A DNA stretch of 64,000 nt from the NCBI RefSeq assembly GCF_000833025.1, contig NZ_CP010817.1, positions 3,782,001 to 3,846,000 of the forward strand, read 5' to 3'. The notes under the pieces were generated by a model, which was given only the letters and a program-made list of their open reading frames with translations, made no database searches and was not told where the DNA came from. The stretch is from Myroides profundi (GTDB taxonomy: Bacteria > Bacteroidota > Bacteroidia > Flavobacteriales > Flavobacteriaceae). The position numbers and the translations under genes were made by a program. Below are positions 1 through 8,943 of the stretch, piece by piece (within the stretch, counting starts at the first letter, position 1; each line of letters begins with the position of its first letter).

Positions 1-1244
1 GCTTTAAGTACGGTGTGATAGACAAAGATATCAAAGGAGAAAAAGTTATAATGAACATCTCTCTACCTGTAGGTAATCAACAAAACTTGCTTAATAAACA
101 ATACATCGGAAGTATGACTGCGTCGTTAATAACAGCAGGTACTAAGACGATGACTAAACAACAGATAAAAGATAAGCTTGACCAACTAAAGGCTTCTGTT
201 TATATCAACTTTAATGGTCAACATATTAACATTAACGTATCTGCTTATAGAAATACAATAGATGAGACGATGAAGGTGCTTAAGGATGTCTTGACTAACC
301 CTCTATTCCCTGAGTCTGAATTAGAAAAGCTTAAGCTAGAGAACATCACTTACTTAGAATCTCAATTAAACGATCCCCAGTCGTTAGCCTTTACTAAAAT
401 AGCACAGTTGACAGAAAAAGAGGATAAAGGTAGTATCTACTACACTCCTTCTGTACAAGAAACTATAGATGGGATAAAAAGTGTTAAGGTAAGTGAGATT
501 AAAGAGTTCTATACTAACTTCTTCGGTGCGAATAATGGTATCGCTACTACGGTGGGTATCCAAGATAAAAAGCAAGTAGATAAGTTATTTGAAGATACTT
601 TTGGCAACTTTAATAGTAAGGCGAAGTATGAGAAAGCTTATCCTAAGTATGCTAACACTAAACAATCTAAAGAGGTATTCCAAACACCTGACAAAGAGAA
701 TGCTGTAGCTGTAGGTAAACTTGACTTCGAGATGAATAAAAACAACCCTGACTATGCTGCTTTAGTATTCGCTAATGAAGTAATGGGTGGTGGATTCATG
801 ACTGCTCGTATTCCTCAACGTCTTCGTGAGAAAGAAGGTATAAGTTATGGTGCAGGAACTTCGTTAAATGTGGCTACTGACCCGAATAGCAAAAATGCTA
901 GCTGGATGATCTATGCGTTTATGAATCCTACTAAGCGCGCTGATGTAGAGAAAGCAATAGGTGAAGAGTTTAATAAGTTAGTTACTACAGGTATTACAGA
1001 AGAGGAACTATTGGCTAATAAGACAAGTTGGAAAAGTACTAGACAGACTAATCTAGGCCTTGACAACTATCTAATCAACCTTTCTTCTACTTTCTTATTA
1101 TATGACATTCCATTTAGTGACTTCGAGAAGTTAAATGCTGAGATAGACAAACTAACTGTCAAACAAGTGAACGACGCTGCTAAAAAGTACTTACAGCCTT
1201 CTAAATTCACTTCAGTATATGCAGGTGATTTTACTAAAAAATAA
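1..1244 (+). CDS. M16 family metallopeptidase, C-terminal part (5' end outside window)
   Basis: The reading frame is open to the first base of the window (codon phase starts at base 3), so the GTG at 15 is an internal codon and this is the C-terminal ~413 residues of a longer protein. M16 (pitrilysin/insulinase-type) peptidases consist of repeated domains, and only the N-terminal one carries the HxxEH zinc site. No HxxEH is present here. The visible part carries the late-domain signature RLREKEGISYG, which in this family helps bind substrate, and an alpha/beta pattern typical of M16 C-terminal domains. In Bacteroidota such proteins are usually ~900-residue exported peptidases. It ends in AGDFTKK and is followed at once by a strong terminator. 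The family call is good; the substrate cannot be told. Confidence 0.82.
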   Translation, partial: FKYGVIDKDIKGEKVIMNISLPVGNQQNLLNKQYIGSMTASLITAGTKTMTKQQIKDKLDQLKASVYINFNGQHININVSAYRNTIDETMKVLKDVLTNPLFPESELEKLKLENITYLESQLNDPQSLAFTKIAQLTEKEDKGSIYYTPSVQETIDGIKSVKVSEIKEFYTNFFGANNGIATTVGIQDKKQVDKLFEDTFGNFNSKAKYEKAYPKYANTKQSKEVFQTPDKENAVAVGKLDFEMNKNNPDYAALVFANEVMGGGFMTARIPQRLREKEGISYGAGTSLNVATDPNSKNASWMIYAFMNPTKRADVEKAIGEEFNKLVTTGITEEELLANKTSWKSTRQTNLGLDNYLINLSSTFLLYDIPFSDFEKLNAEIDKLTVKQVNDAAKKYLQPSKFTSVYAGDFTKK

Positions 1245-1264
1245 AGCAAATAAACTTTAAATAA

Positions 1265-1292
1265 AAAGCCGATTGATTACTCAATCGGCTTT
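1265..1292. terminator. Bidirectional intrinsic terminator
   Basis: An 11/12-bp perfect stem (AAGCCGATTGA / TCAATCGGCTT) with a TTAC loop is flanked by A-rich DNA on the left and T-rich DNA on the right. It lies between two convergent genes, so it can end the M16 peptidase transcript on + and the lipoprotein transcript on -. Confidence 0.85.
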
Positions 1293-1318
1293 TACATTTA
1301 TATACACTAGTCCATTTA

Positions 1319-2134
1319 CTAACAACTAAAGTCTACAGATATAGCTCCTGCTAAGTAGATAAAATATTGAGCTCCTTTAGATAAATATACTTCTACAGAC
1401 TGTATTTCGTACTCAGGTGAAGTATCAAACACAAAATCTAAGTTGCCATCTCCGTCTAAATCCCCTACAAACAATAGCTGTACAAATGTCTCATTAAAGC
1501 TTGGGATATCAAGGATTAACTGTTCTGCCTCTCCATTAACTGTAAGATATAGCTTATAATCTTTAAATCGCTTATATTTCTTAGTCTTACCACTATCATC
1601 TGTATAATCATAAGAGTCTACTTGCTTACCTTCAGCTCTCAGAATATACTGTTTACCATTAAATAGATATTCTTGTGGAGCATCAGGCCATAGCGGTTGT
1701 TCTTTAATATTCAGAGCAGTCTTAGTCCCTTTCTTAATCATTGCATTTGGGCCTAAGAAGAAAATAGGCTCCACTGGGCCTGTAGAGAAGATACCTAGTT
1801 GCTCACTTTCTGTACACTCATTCATCTCTTCACTAATAGCGTAATCTGCTTTTATGACTTGAAAAAGTCCTTTCTTCTCCTCAAAAGCTAGCCATTTATC
1901 ATTGACCTTATTGAATTCCTCTTGGTGAAAATCCTTGTCGTAATATCTAGGAATAAGAATATCTAGAATGATGTTTTCTTCCTTACCATATATTGTTAGA
2001 GCAGGTTTTTCTTCTTCTGTCTCCGTTATTACTTCTTCTGTAGAAGGTTTAACCTCAGGAATCACTTCTTCCTCTTTTGTTTCTTTACACCCCACTAATG
2101 CAAGTAGTGTGAACATGAACAAGGTTTTTTTCAT
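1319..2134 (-). CDS. Lipoprotein of unknown function
   Basis: I do not recognise a named family. The start at 2134 gives MKKTLFMFTLLALVGCKETK, a textbook lipoprotein signal peptide with lipobox LVGC; an upstream in-frame start at 2206 would put the signal 24 residues inside and would lie within the lepA terminator hairpin, so it is rejected. After Cys a Glu-rich linker follows (about residues 18-45). The rest is a single globular domain. Near the C-terminus GDLDGDGNLDFVFD looks like a calcium-binding FG-GAP/EF-hand-like aspartate loop. The protein is probably anchored in the outer or inner membrane facing the periplasm. It lies downstream of lepA on the same strand but behind that gene's terminator, so it is probably transcribed separately. 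Confidence 0.7.
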   Translation of the reverse strand: MKKTLFMFTLLALVGCKETKEEEVIPEVKPSTEEVITETEEEKPALTIYGKEENIILDILIPRYYDKDFHQEEFNKVNDKWLAFEEKKGLFQVIKADYAISEEMNECTESEQLGIFSTGPVEPIFFLGPNAMIKKGTKTALNIKEQPLWPDAPQEYLFNGKQYILRAEGKQVDSYDYTDDSGKTKKYKRFKDYKLYLTVNGEAEQLILDIPSFNETFVQLLFVGDLDGDGNLDFVFDTSPEYEIQSVEVYLSKGAQYFIYLAGAISVDFSC

Positions 2135-2169
2135 ATCGTATATTGGTCTGTTATATTTACATTTTGAAT

Positions 2170-2203
2170 CAAAAAAAAAGACTACCAATGTTGATAGTCT
2201 TTT
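2170..2203 (-). terminator. Intrinsic terminator of lepA
   Basis: Read on the minus strand, a 12-bp stem (AAAGACTATCAA / TTGGTAGTCTTT, one G-U pair) with a 2-base loop is followed by a run of about nine T. It lies 25 bases after the lepA stop codon. Confidence 0.85.
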
Positions 2204-2227
2204 CATTAAATATTTTAAAAGCTGCGT

Positions 2228-4024
2228 TTAGTCATTTAATTTTAATACAGCCATAAATGCTTCTTGCGGGATTTCTACGTTTCCTACTTGACGCATACGC
2301 TTTTTACCTGCTTTTTGTTTTTCAAGTAATTTACGTTTACGAGAGATATCCCCTCCATAACATTTAGCTGTTACGTCTTTACGAAGAGCTTTTACTGTTT
2401 CACGAGCAATTACCTTTACTCCGATAGCTGCCTGGATAGGAATATCAAACTGTTGACGTGGGATAAGTTCTTTTAATTTCTCACACATCTTCTTACCGAT
2501 ATGATAAGCGTTATCAGCGTGCATTAATGCTGATAATGCATCCACTACATTAGCATTAAGCATTACGTCTACTTTCACTAAGTTAGAAGTACGCATTCCG
2601 ATAGGAGAATAATCGAACGAAGCATATCCTTTAGATACTGTCTTCAATCTATCATAGAAGTCAAATACAATCTCTGCCAATGGCATATCAAACATTAACT
2701 CAACTCTATCTTCTGTTAAGTAAGTTTGGTTAGTAATAATACCACGCTTATCAATACAAAGACTCATTACTTGTCCAACGAAGTCAGCTTTAGTAATAAT
2801 AGTCGCTTTAATAAACGGCTCTTCTACTCTTTCTAATTTAGAAGGCTCTGGCAAGTCAGACGGGTTATTAACTATAATAGGTGTATCAGGTTCTTTCTTA
2901 GTATATGCTAAGTAAGAAACGTTAGGTACAGTAGTAATAACAGTCATGTTAAACTCACGCTCTAAACGCTCTTGGATAATCTCCATGTGTAACATTCCTA
3001 AGAATCCACAACGGAAACCAAAACCTAAAGCGGCAGAACTCTCAGCTGCGAATACTAATGAAGCATCGTTAAGTTGTAACTTCTCCATAGAGTTACGCAA
3101 CTCTTCATAATCTTCTGTGTCTACAGGATAGATACCCGCGAATACCATTGGTTTTACGTTCTCAAACCCTTCGATCATATTTTGAGTAGGTTCTTTTGCA
3201 TCAGTGATGGTATCCCCTACTTTTACTTCTCTTGCTTCTTTAATACCAGAGATTAAGTAACCTACGTCACCTGTTTTAATCTCTTGTTTAGCTACTTGGT
3301 TTAGTTTAAGTGTTCCGATCTCATCTGCGAAATACTCTTTATTAGTAGCCATGAACTTAATCTTCTGACCTTTCTTAATCGTACCGTTAACCACACGGAA
3401 GATTACCTCAATTCCACGGAATGGGTTATATACAGAGTCAAATATTAAAGCTTGTAATGGCTCCTCAGGATTTCCTTTAGGTGCAGGAACTCTCTCGATA
3501 ATAGCTTCTAAGATATCCTCTACTCCTAATCCAGTCTTACCTGATGCAGGAATAATCTCTTCATAGTCACATCCTAATAAATCAACGATATCATCACTTA
3601 CCTCTTCTGGATTAGCACTTGGTAAGTCAATCTTATTCAATACAGGAATAATCGTTAGATCATTCTCTAATGCTAAATATAAGTTAGAAATAGTCTGAGC
3701 CTGGATACTCTGAGCAGCATCAACAATCAATAACGCACCTTCACACGCTGCAATAGACCTAGAAACTTCATAAGAAAAGTCTACGTGTCCTGGGGTATCA
3801 ATTAAGTTAAGTATATATTTCTCTCCTTTATGAGTATATTCCATTTGGATAGCGTGAGATTTAATAGTAATACCTCTTTCACGCTCTAAGTCCATACTGT
3901 CTAAAAGCTGAGCTTGTTGCTCACGAGCAGTTACAGTCTGTGTAGCATCAAGTAATCTATCTGCTAACGTACTTTTACCATGGTCAATATGAGCAATAAT
4001 ACAAAAGTTTCTAATGTTCTTCAT
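2228..4024 (-). CDS. lepA: Elongation factor 4 (ribosomal back-translocase LepA)
   Basis: LepA is a translational GTPase that acts on ribosomes, proposed to reverse or remodel faulty translocation and to aid 30S assembly. At 598 residues it has the usual length. The GTPase domain is at the N-terminus: G1 AHIDHGKST (about residues 10-18), switch [11 protein letters not shown]3 DTPGHVDF, G4 NKID. EF-G-like domains II, III and V follow, and the LepA-specific C-terminal domain ends with the conserved stretch [17 protein letters not shown]. The start [17 protein letters not shown] matches the family. The gene is transcribed alone, from an apparent -7 element near 4156-4163, and has its own terminator. 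In many other bacteria lepA is next to signal peptidase lepB; here it is not. Confidence 0.97.
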   Translation of the reverse strand: MKNIRNFCIIAHIDHGKSTLADRLLDATQTVTAREQQAQLLDSMDLERERGITIKSHAIQMEYTHKGEKYILNLIDTPGHVDFSYEVSRSIAACEGALLIVDAAQSIQAQTISNLYLALENDLTIIPVLNKIDLPSANPEEVSDDIVDLLGCDYEEIIPASGKTGLGVEDILEAIIERVPAPKGNPEEPLQALIFDSVYNPFRGIEVIFRVVNGTIKKGQKIKFMATNKEYFADEIGTLKLNQVAKQEIKTGDVGYLISGIKEAREVKVGDTITDAKEPTQNMIEGFENVKPMVFAGIYPVDTEDYEELRNSMEKLQLNDASLVFAAESSAALGFGFRCGFLGMLHMEIIQERLEREFNMTVITTVPNVSYLAYTKKEPDTPIIVNNPSDLPEPSKLERVEEPFIKATIITKADFVGQVMSLCIDKRGIITNQTYLTEDRVELMFDMPLAEIVFDFYDRLKTVSKGYASFDYSPIGMRTSNLVKVDVMLNANVVDALSALMHADNAYHIGKKMCEKLKELIPRQQFDIPIQAAIGVKVIARETVKALRKDVTAKCYGGDISRKRKLLEKQKAGKKRMRQVGNVEIPQEAFMAVLKLND

Positions 4025-4155
4025 CTTCGTTATATCAAAGTTTATTGGATTATATGCCCATTAGAAGTATTGAAACCACTTTCAATAATCATATAATCTA
4101 GATTCTAAGGCTCTTACATTCTTTTAATTAAAGAATCTACCTAGCCTATATTTTG

Positions 4156-4163
4156 CAAATATA
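4156..4163 (-). promoter_or_regulatory. Candidate Bacteroidota -7 promoter element for lepA
   Basis: On the minus strand the sequence is TATATTTG, a perfect match to the Bacteroidota -7 consensus TAnnTTTG. No convincing -33 TTTG is found at 19-21 bases. The leader would be about 125 bases. This is a motif match only. Confidence 0.35.
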
Positions 4164-4317
4164 CTTTAAAGTTTCAATTTTTAGTTATTTTTCTGTCTTA
4201 CAATCTCCCTTTATTTTAAAGAAACTGTTTATAATATCTATTGCATTAGATTTAGTAGTCTATTCTATGTTTTATAAAGACACATTTAGTAACTTTATAT
4301 TCATAAAAGAATATACT

Positions 4318-5199
4318 ATGAAATCATTATTTACAATATCCTTATTCTCTCTAGCAACCTTAGTAAGTTGTGGACAAAAGAGTGATATCACAAAAGATCA
4401 TATTATACTCCCGAACAACCTTAAAGAGGTATCAGGACTATACTATGATACTACTTCTAATTCATTCTGGGCACTACAAGATAGTGGCAATAAGAATGAG
4501 TTATATCAAATAAAGTCAGATGGTAAAATAAACCATACTCTAAAAATAAAAGATCAGAAGAATATAGATTGGGAAGAGTTAACTGCTGATAAAGAGGGTA
4601 ATCTCTATATCGGAGACTTTGGAAATAATAAGAATACTAGAAAAGATCTACGTATCTTAAAGATAAACAAAGACGATTTGCAAAAAGATAAGACAGAGGT
4701 AGCTGCAGTAATCTCATTTGAGTATCCTGAACAAAAAGCCTTCCCTCCTAAAGAGACTGAATTATTATACGATGCAGAAGCTTTTATCTTATACAATAAC
4801 AACTTCTACATATTTACTAAAAACAGAAGTAAGGGCTTCGATGGTACGTCATTAGTATATAAAGTGCCTAATCAAGCGGGGCATCACAAAGCTGAACATG
4901 TCCAAACATTCAATGGATGTAATGTATATAAACACTGTGCTATCACAGGTGCTGCCATCAGTCCTGACGAAAAGACTTTTGTACTCTTATCTCATTCTAA
5001 ACTTTGGATAATAGACGGTTTTAATCCTAATGCTATTATGGATGGAAAGATTAGTGAGCACAAACTACACCACGTCTCTCAAAAAGAGTCTGTGACTTTT
5101 GGAGATAACAACACTATCTATCTAGCGGATGAAGTAAAAGACAAAAAAGGTGGTAAAATTTATAAAGTGGATTTGGGTACATTAAAACCCAAACCCTAA
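4318..5199 (+). CDS. Lipoprotein with beta-propeller-like (SdiA-regulated-type) fold
   Basis: The ATG at 4318 gives MKSLFTISLFSLATLVSCGQKSD, a clear lipoprotein signal (lipobox LVSC); an in-frame start at 4153 would bury it and is rejected. The mature part is about 275 residues of repeated beta-strand units with phrases such as LKEVSGLYYD, FWALQDSGN, IDWEELTADKEGNLYIGDFGNN and VTFGDNNTIYLADE, typical of propeller proteins of the SdiA-regulated/NHL kind. These often bind or sense small ligands, but no active site is evident. Its last 18 bases overlap the 3' end of the convergent gene on the other strand, with no terminator between them. Function unknown; the fold call is moderate. Confidence 0.68.
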   Translation: MKSLFTISLFSLATLVSCGQKSDITKDHIILPNNLKEVSGLYYDTTSNSFWALQDSGNKNELYQIKSDGKINHTLKIKDQKNIDWEELTADKEGNLYIGDFGNNKNTRKDLRILKINKDDLQKDKTEVAAVISFEYPEQKAFPPKETELLYDAEAFILYNNNFYIFTKNRSKGFDGTSLVYKVPNQAGHHKAEHVQTFNGCNVYKHCAITGAAISPDEKTFVLLSHSKLWIIDGFNPNAIMDGKISEHKLHHVSQKESVTFGDNNTIYLADEVKDKKGGKIYKVDLGTLKPKP

Positions 5200-8100
5200 T
5201 CCAAATACAAAGCGACCTCCATCTACACTGTTAAAGAAAGAACAGTGTAGAGTCGCTTGTTCTACAGCGCTTATCCACAGTCCTGCTCCATAAGAGTTAT
5301 GCCACTTATTAGAAGACTCTCCTGGTTGCCATACTCTACCGTAATCGAAGCCTCCATAGAAACCATAACTCATAGGAAGAAACCCTGCTGTAAACTGACC
5401 TGCATTAAATCTTAAATCTGTTGTTTGTACAAAAGATGTCTTTCCTGTAAAACGCTCTGGTCTAAAGCCTCTTAAGTTAGCATTACCCCCTATAGTGGCT
5501 GCGTGATAAAAGTCATAGTTCTCATTAAACCTTGTTTGGTATGTAAAATTAGTCGCAAGTACTAATCTTTCTCCTCTATCAATAAAGTGTAAGAAACTCG
5601 CTTTAAGATCTAGATACGCAAAGTTCTGCTTAGTCTCCTCTAAGTTCATTCTCCACCCAAGTTTTGAATTAAAACCAAAACCAACTGTTGGATTAGCAGG
5701 ATAATTATACTGCTCATAATTATACTCTACCTTAAGACCTCCATACTGTTGAAAATCAAAAACCTTAGCATCTACACCATTGATATCATCAGTGATATAT
5801 CTATCCGTTTGATGCTTTACCTTTAAGGCATCATATTCTAAGTTTGCTTCAAAGCTAGCTCCCTGTTTTCCTTCATATCTATACCCAGGAGAAACAGAAT
5901 AGCTCTCAATACGCACTCTCTTATAATCTTTACCTTTTTCTTTATCAAAGTAATAGGTCTCATTTCCCAATCCGTAGTAGTTCACTGCAAAATTAGGACT
6001 AGTCGCTCTACCGCCTATCGTAAACATCCAGTCATTAGTAGCATTAGGGAAATACCCTTTGTACTCTGCCTCTAACCCTTTGGTATTAAAAGAGTAGAAA
6101 CCTTTCAACACATGCTTTGCTGTATAAGGATCTTGAATGAACTTAGAACGTGTAGAACTGTATAAAAAACCAAGCTTAACACCATCTTCTGGGTTAAAAC
6201 CAATATTTGGCAATAACATATTCAAGTTAAGAGGTACACGCTCATAATTAAAGTTATTAATATCGTACTTATTAGTTAGTACTGTTCTTCCATTAGCACC
6301 TTCCATCTTTACTTCATTCTTCTTATCCGCATAATCATACACGATTACTTTAGAAGAATTGTCTACTAAGAAAGTATCTTGATTCTTGCCACCTATTAAT
6401 CTAATCTTAATCTTTGCTTTCTCATCTCCACTTACTTTAAAAGTATCTTCATCGTTCAGTCCATATACCCAAATCTCTTTAGTCTCAGTAGCATTATATA
6501 CCTTATCGAATACTAGCTCTTCTCCAGTCTTTTTAGCTCTATATTGTTTTACACGAACATTTCCTTCAGCCAATCTCTCAATATCAAACACCTCTTTCTT
6601 ATCAGTTCCAGATAAGATGACATACTCACGTAGTTGTTTATAATATTTTGGCAAGAAAGCGTCTATCTTATTACGTCTTGCTTTGAATATTCTTTTGATC
6701 TCTTCTACCTCTTTTGTCTGTACTTCTTGAGGTAATTTACTAAACGCCTCGTCTAAAGCCTCATCGTCTAACTTCTCAACAATATCCTTAGCTTCTCTCA
6801 ACCAATCTTCTAAAGAAGTACTCTTTAATAAGTATTGATCTAATGGAAAAGCTGTTTTATTAATCCATCTCGGATTAGCAAAGTCTTCTGTATAATTCTG
6901 CATATGTCTAAGTGGTGGTAGCTTCTTTATCAATGATAACAAAGCACCATCTATCTTAGCAAAAGCCTGATCTCTATCTCTAGGTATCGGTCTATAGATT
7001 ACTTTATCTCCTTCTGTAAACTCTGACCATCTCCACTGATCTCCATGTCTATCCCAGTCGCCAATAAGCATATCAAAGATTCTAGCACGCATATAAGCAG
7101 TCTGATCCACCTCATACTTTTCATCTTTTCTCAACTTCGCAATAACGTCAGTTGTGCTAATGATATTACTAACATTCCCAAAGCTTACTTCATCCTCATA
7201 TCCTGACGAGGGTCTCTCTTCTATCATATACAGTTCGTCCCCATAGTTATCATTAAACCTACCTAATACAGACTGCTTAGGTACATAGTACAACTCTGGA
7301 TTAGTGTGATACATCCCTATCTTATCTGCTAAACCATCAAGTATAAATGGTGTATAAGGGTGAGAAGTAGTATAGAAGTCATATATAAATCGCTCTGTCC
7401 AAGTATTGTCAAAAGCATTCATTACATAGTGATCCTTAAACACAGCAGTCTGTGCGAAACGAGATACACTCTTACGCACACCACGCATCACATACTCTTT
7501 ACCCTCTTTATCTACAAGTCTTAGAGACATAGACTGATTACCTCCACCAGATATAGTAGGTGTAAGTCCTCCTTTTAAAACAGTCAAATCTGCTACAGGA
7601 GCTGTTATTGGTGTACCATATACATTGCGATAATGCTCCCCCCATAAGAATCGATAGAACTTACTCTTTTCTGTCCATTGTTTTGGGTAAACACTAGCTT
7701 GTGCTGTTTGTTGTTCAAGCTCTTTATTATCTATATCTCGGTTTTCTTTACCACCTCCAAAGTTATCTAACATCACAGTGCTATATAAAGACGTATATCC
7801 TCCTTCTTTATAACCATAGAAAGAAAGCTTAGCACTCTTATCTTCTCTAATCTCTAACTTAGAATACCCAAACACACCAGCAGAGAAATCTCCTTCTACA
7901 ACCGCTCTAGCAGGTGTAAGATTACTCATTGCTCCGCTTATTATCTGCTTTACACCCCCTCTATCGATATACTGTAGATTGTGCTCATGACCTGATGCTA
8001 TCACTACATTCGTATACATCTGGGCGATTGTTCTAATACGCTTATTTAACTCATTGTATTTTTTGCTTTGAAGATCTTGAGGATTTATACCTGACATCTG

Positions 8101-8922
8101 TCTAGTATAATTATATACACTTCCTATAATAGGCAGTGGAATATTATTGCCTATTGGGAATAAATGATCCTGTACAGAGAACTTCCCTCCGTGATTACCA
8201 TTGCTATATACAGGGTGATACATTGCTAATACCACCACCTTATTCTGATTCTTATTAATCTCTCCTCTAACTTCTTCGAAGAAATCTTCTCTCGTCTTTA
8301 TATCACAGTCTTCATTGATATTCGGATGGTTATCCCAATTCTCAATATACCACTGGCTATCAATCACGATTAGCACAGTCTCATCATTTATCTTAAGTCT
8401 TTCTAACCCACATACCTTACGCGGTAGTAGAGCTTTCTTATTTCCTGTTCTTTCGACTAAATATTTATCTAGATTCTTAATCCCTTCATAACTACCTTGC
8501 CAATCTGATTCTCCGTTAATGAATACTGTCGTTCCCTTATTACTCTCCATTAACCCCAATTGACTCGCTAAGCTTTCTTCAGCTTTCTTTCTTTTTTTAG
8601 AAGAATTACCAGGCATCCCTTTTTTAGTATTATTCCCTAATAACACTAATGTTGAGTTCTTATCACTCTCTTGAGCCAACATCTGTTTAAAAGCTTCTAA
8701 ATGCTCTTGTTCCTCCGTATTATTCGCTTGGCTTATGTTTCCAACCAAATAATAAGTATGTACAATTTTTTGATCACTACTGCGTTCTTTAGATAACGCT
8801 CCGCTTTTGGTGCCATATTGAGGCTCTAATGTTGCACAAGATACTAGACCTACTAAAGAGGTTAAAGAAAGTGCAACAGCGATTTTTGAAAGCTTTAACG
8901 GTGTTTCAAAAAATATTTTCAT
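5182..8922 (-). CDS. Three-part surface protein: degenerate metallophosphoesterase, kinase-like middle, Omp85-type barrel
   Basis: This is a 1246-residue lipoprotein (lipobox Cys29, LVSC). Residues ~54-390 align in pattern with calcineurin-like phosphoesterases that Bacteroidota fuse to outer-membrane barrels, but the metal-binding motifs are altered: LVGN (61-62) where GD is expected, LLGNN (96-98) for GDN, GESD (137-140) for GNHD, and YHP (235-237) for HHP. Only GHEHNLQ (311-317) is intact. Residues ~440-770 contain GDWDRHGDQW (621-630) and PRDRDQAF (647-654), which resemble the catalytic and metal-binding loops of CotH/Fam20/HipA-like atypical kinases. From ~850 to the end the sequence alternates aromatic beta-strands and finishes in FVFGLGFGF, as in BamA/TamA-family surface-antigen barrels. 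The barrel call is firm; activity of either enzyme-like part is inferred. Confidence 0.8.
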   Translation of the reverse strand: MKIFFETPLKLSKIAVALSLTSLVGLVSCATLEPQYGTKSGALSKERSSDQKIVHTYYLVGNISQANNTEEQEHLEAFKQMLAQESDKNSTLVLLGNNTKKGMPGNSSKKRKKAEESLASQLGLMESNKGTTVFINGESDWQGSYEGIKNLDKYLVERTGNKKALLPRKVCGLERLKINDETVLIVIDSQWYIENWDNHPNINEDCDIKTREDFFEEVRGEINKNQNKVVVLAMYHPVYSNGNHGGKFSVQDHLFPIGNNIPLPIIGSVYNYTRQMSGINPQDLQSKKYNELNKRIRTIAQMYTNVVIASGHEHNLQYIDRGGVKQIISGAMSNLTPARAVVEGDFSAGVFGYSKLEIREDKSAKLSFYGYKEGGYTSLYSTVMLDNFGGGKENRDIDNKELEQQTAQASVYPKQWTEKSKFYRFLWGEHYRNVYGTPITAPVADLTVLKGGLTPTISGGGNQSMSLRLVDKEGKEYVMRGVRKSVSRFAQTAVFKDHYVMNAFDNTWTERFIYDFYTTSHPYTPFILDGLADKIGMYHTNPELYYVPKQSVLGRFNDNYGDELYMIEERPSSGYEDEVSFGNVSNIISTTDVIAKLRKDEKYEVDQTAYMRARIFDMLIGDWDRHGDQWRWSEFTEGDKVIYRPIPRDRDQAFAKIDGALLSLIKKLPPLRHMQNYTEDFANPRWINKTAFPLDQYLLKSTSLEDWLREAKDIVEKLDDEALDEAFSKLPQEVQTKEVEEIKRIFKARRNKIDAFLPKYYKQLREYVILSGTDKKEVFDIERLAEGNVRVKQYRAKKTGEELVFDKVYNATETKEIWVYGLNDEDTFKVSGDEKAKIKIRLIGGKNQDTFLVDNSSKVIVYDYADKKNEVKMEGANGRTVLTNKYDINNFNYERVPLNLNMLLPNIGFNPEDGVKLGFLYSSTRSKFIQDPYTAKHVLKGFYSFNTKGLEAEYKGYFPNATNDWMFTIGGRATSPNFAVNYYGLGNETYYFDKEKGKDYKRVRIESYSVSPGYRYEGKQGASFEANLEYDALKVKHQTDRYITDDINGVDAKVFDFQQYGGLKVEYNYEQYNYPANPTVGFGFNSKLGWRMNLEETKQNFAYLDLKASFLHFIDRGERLVLATNFTYQTRFNENYDFYHAATIGGNANLRGFRPERFTGKTSFVQTTDLRFNAGQFTAGFLPMSYGFYGGFDYGRVWQPGESSNKWHNSYGAGLWISAVEQATLHCSFFNSVDGGRFVFGLGFGF

Positions 8923-8943
8923 ATTTTAGGGGTTATAAAGGTT

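Noticed and set aside
4153..4317. N-terminal extension of the propeller lipoprotein
   Set aside because: It would put 55 hydrophobic residues ahead of a perfect lipoprotein signal, and it overlaps the lepA promoter candidate.
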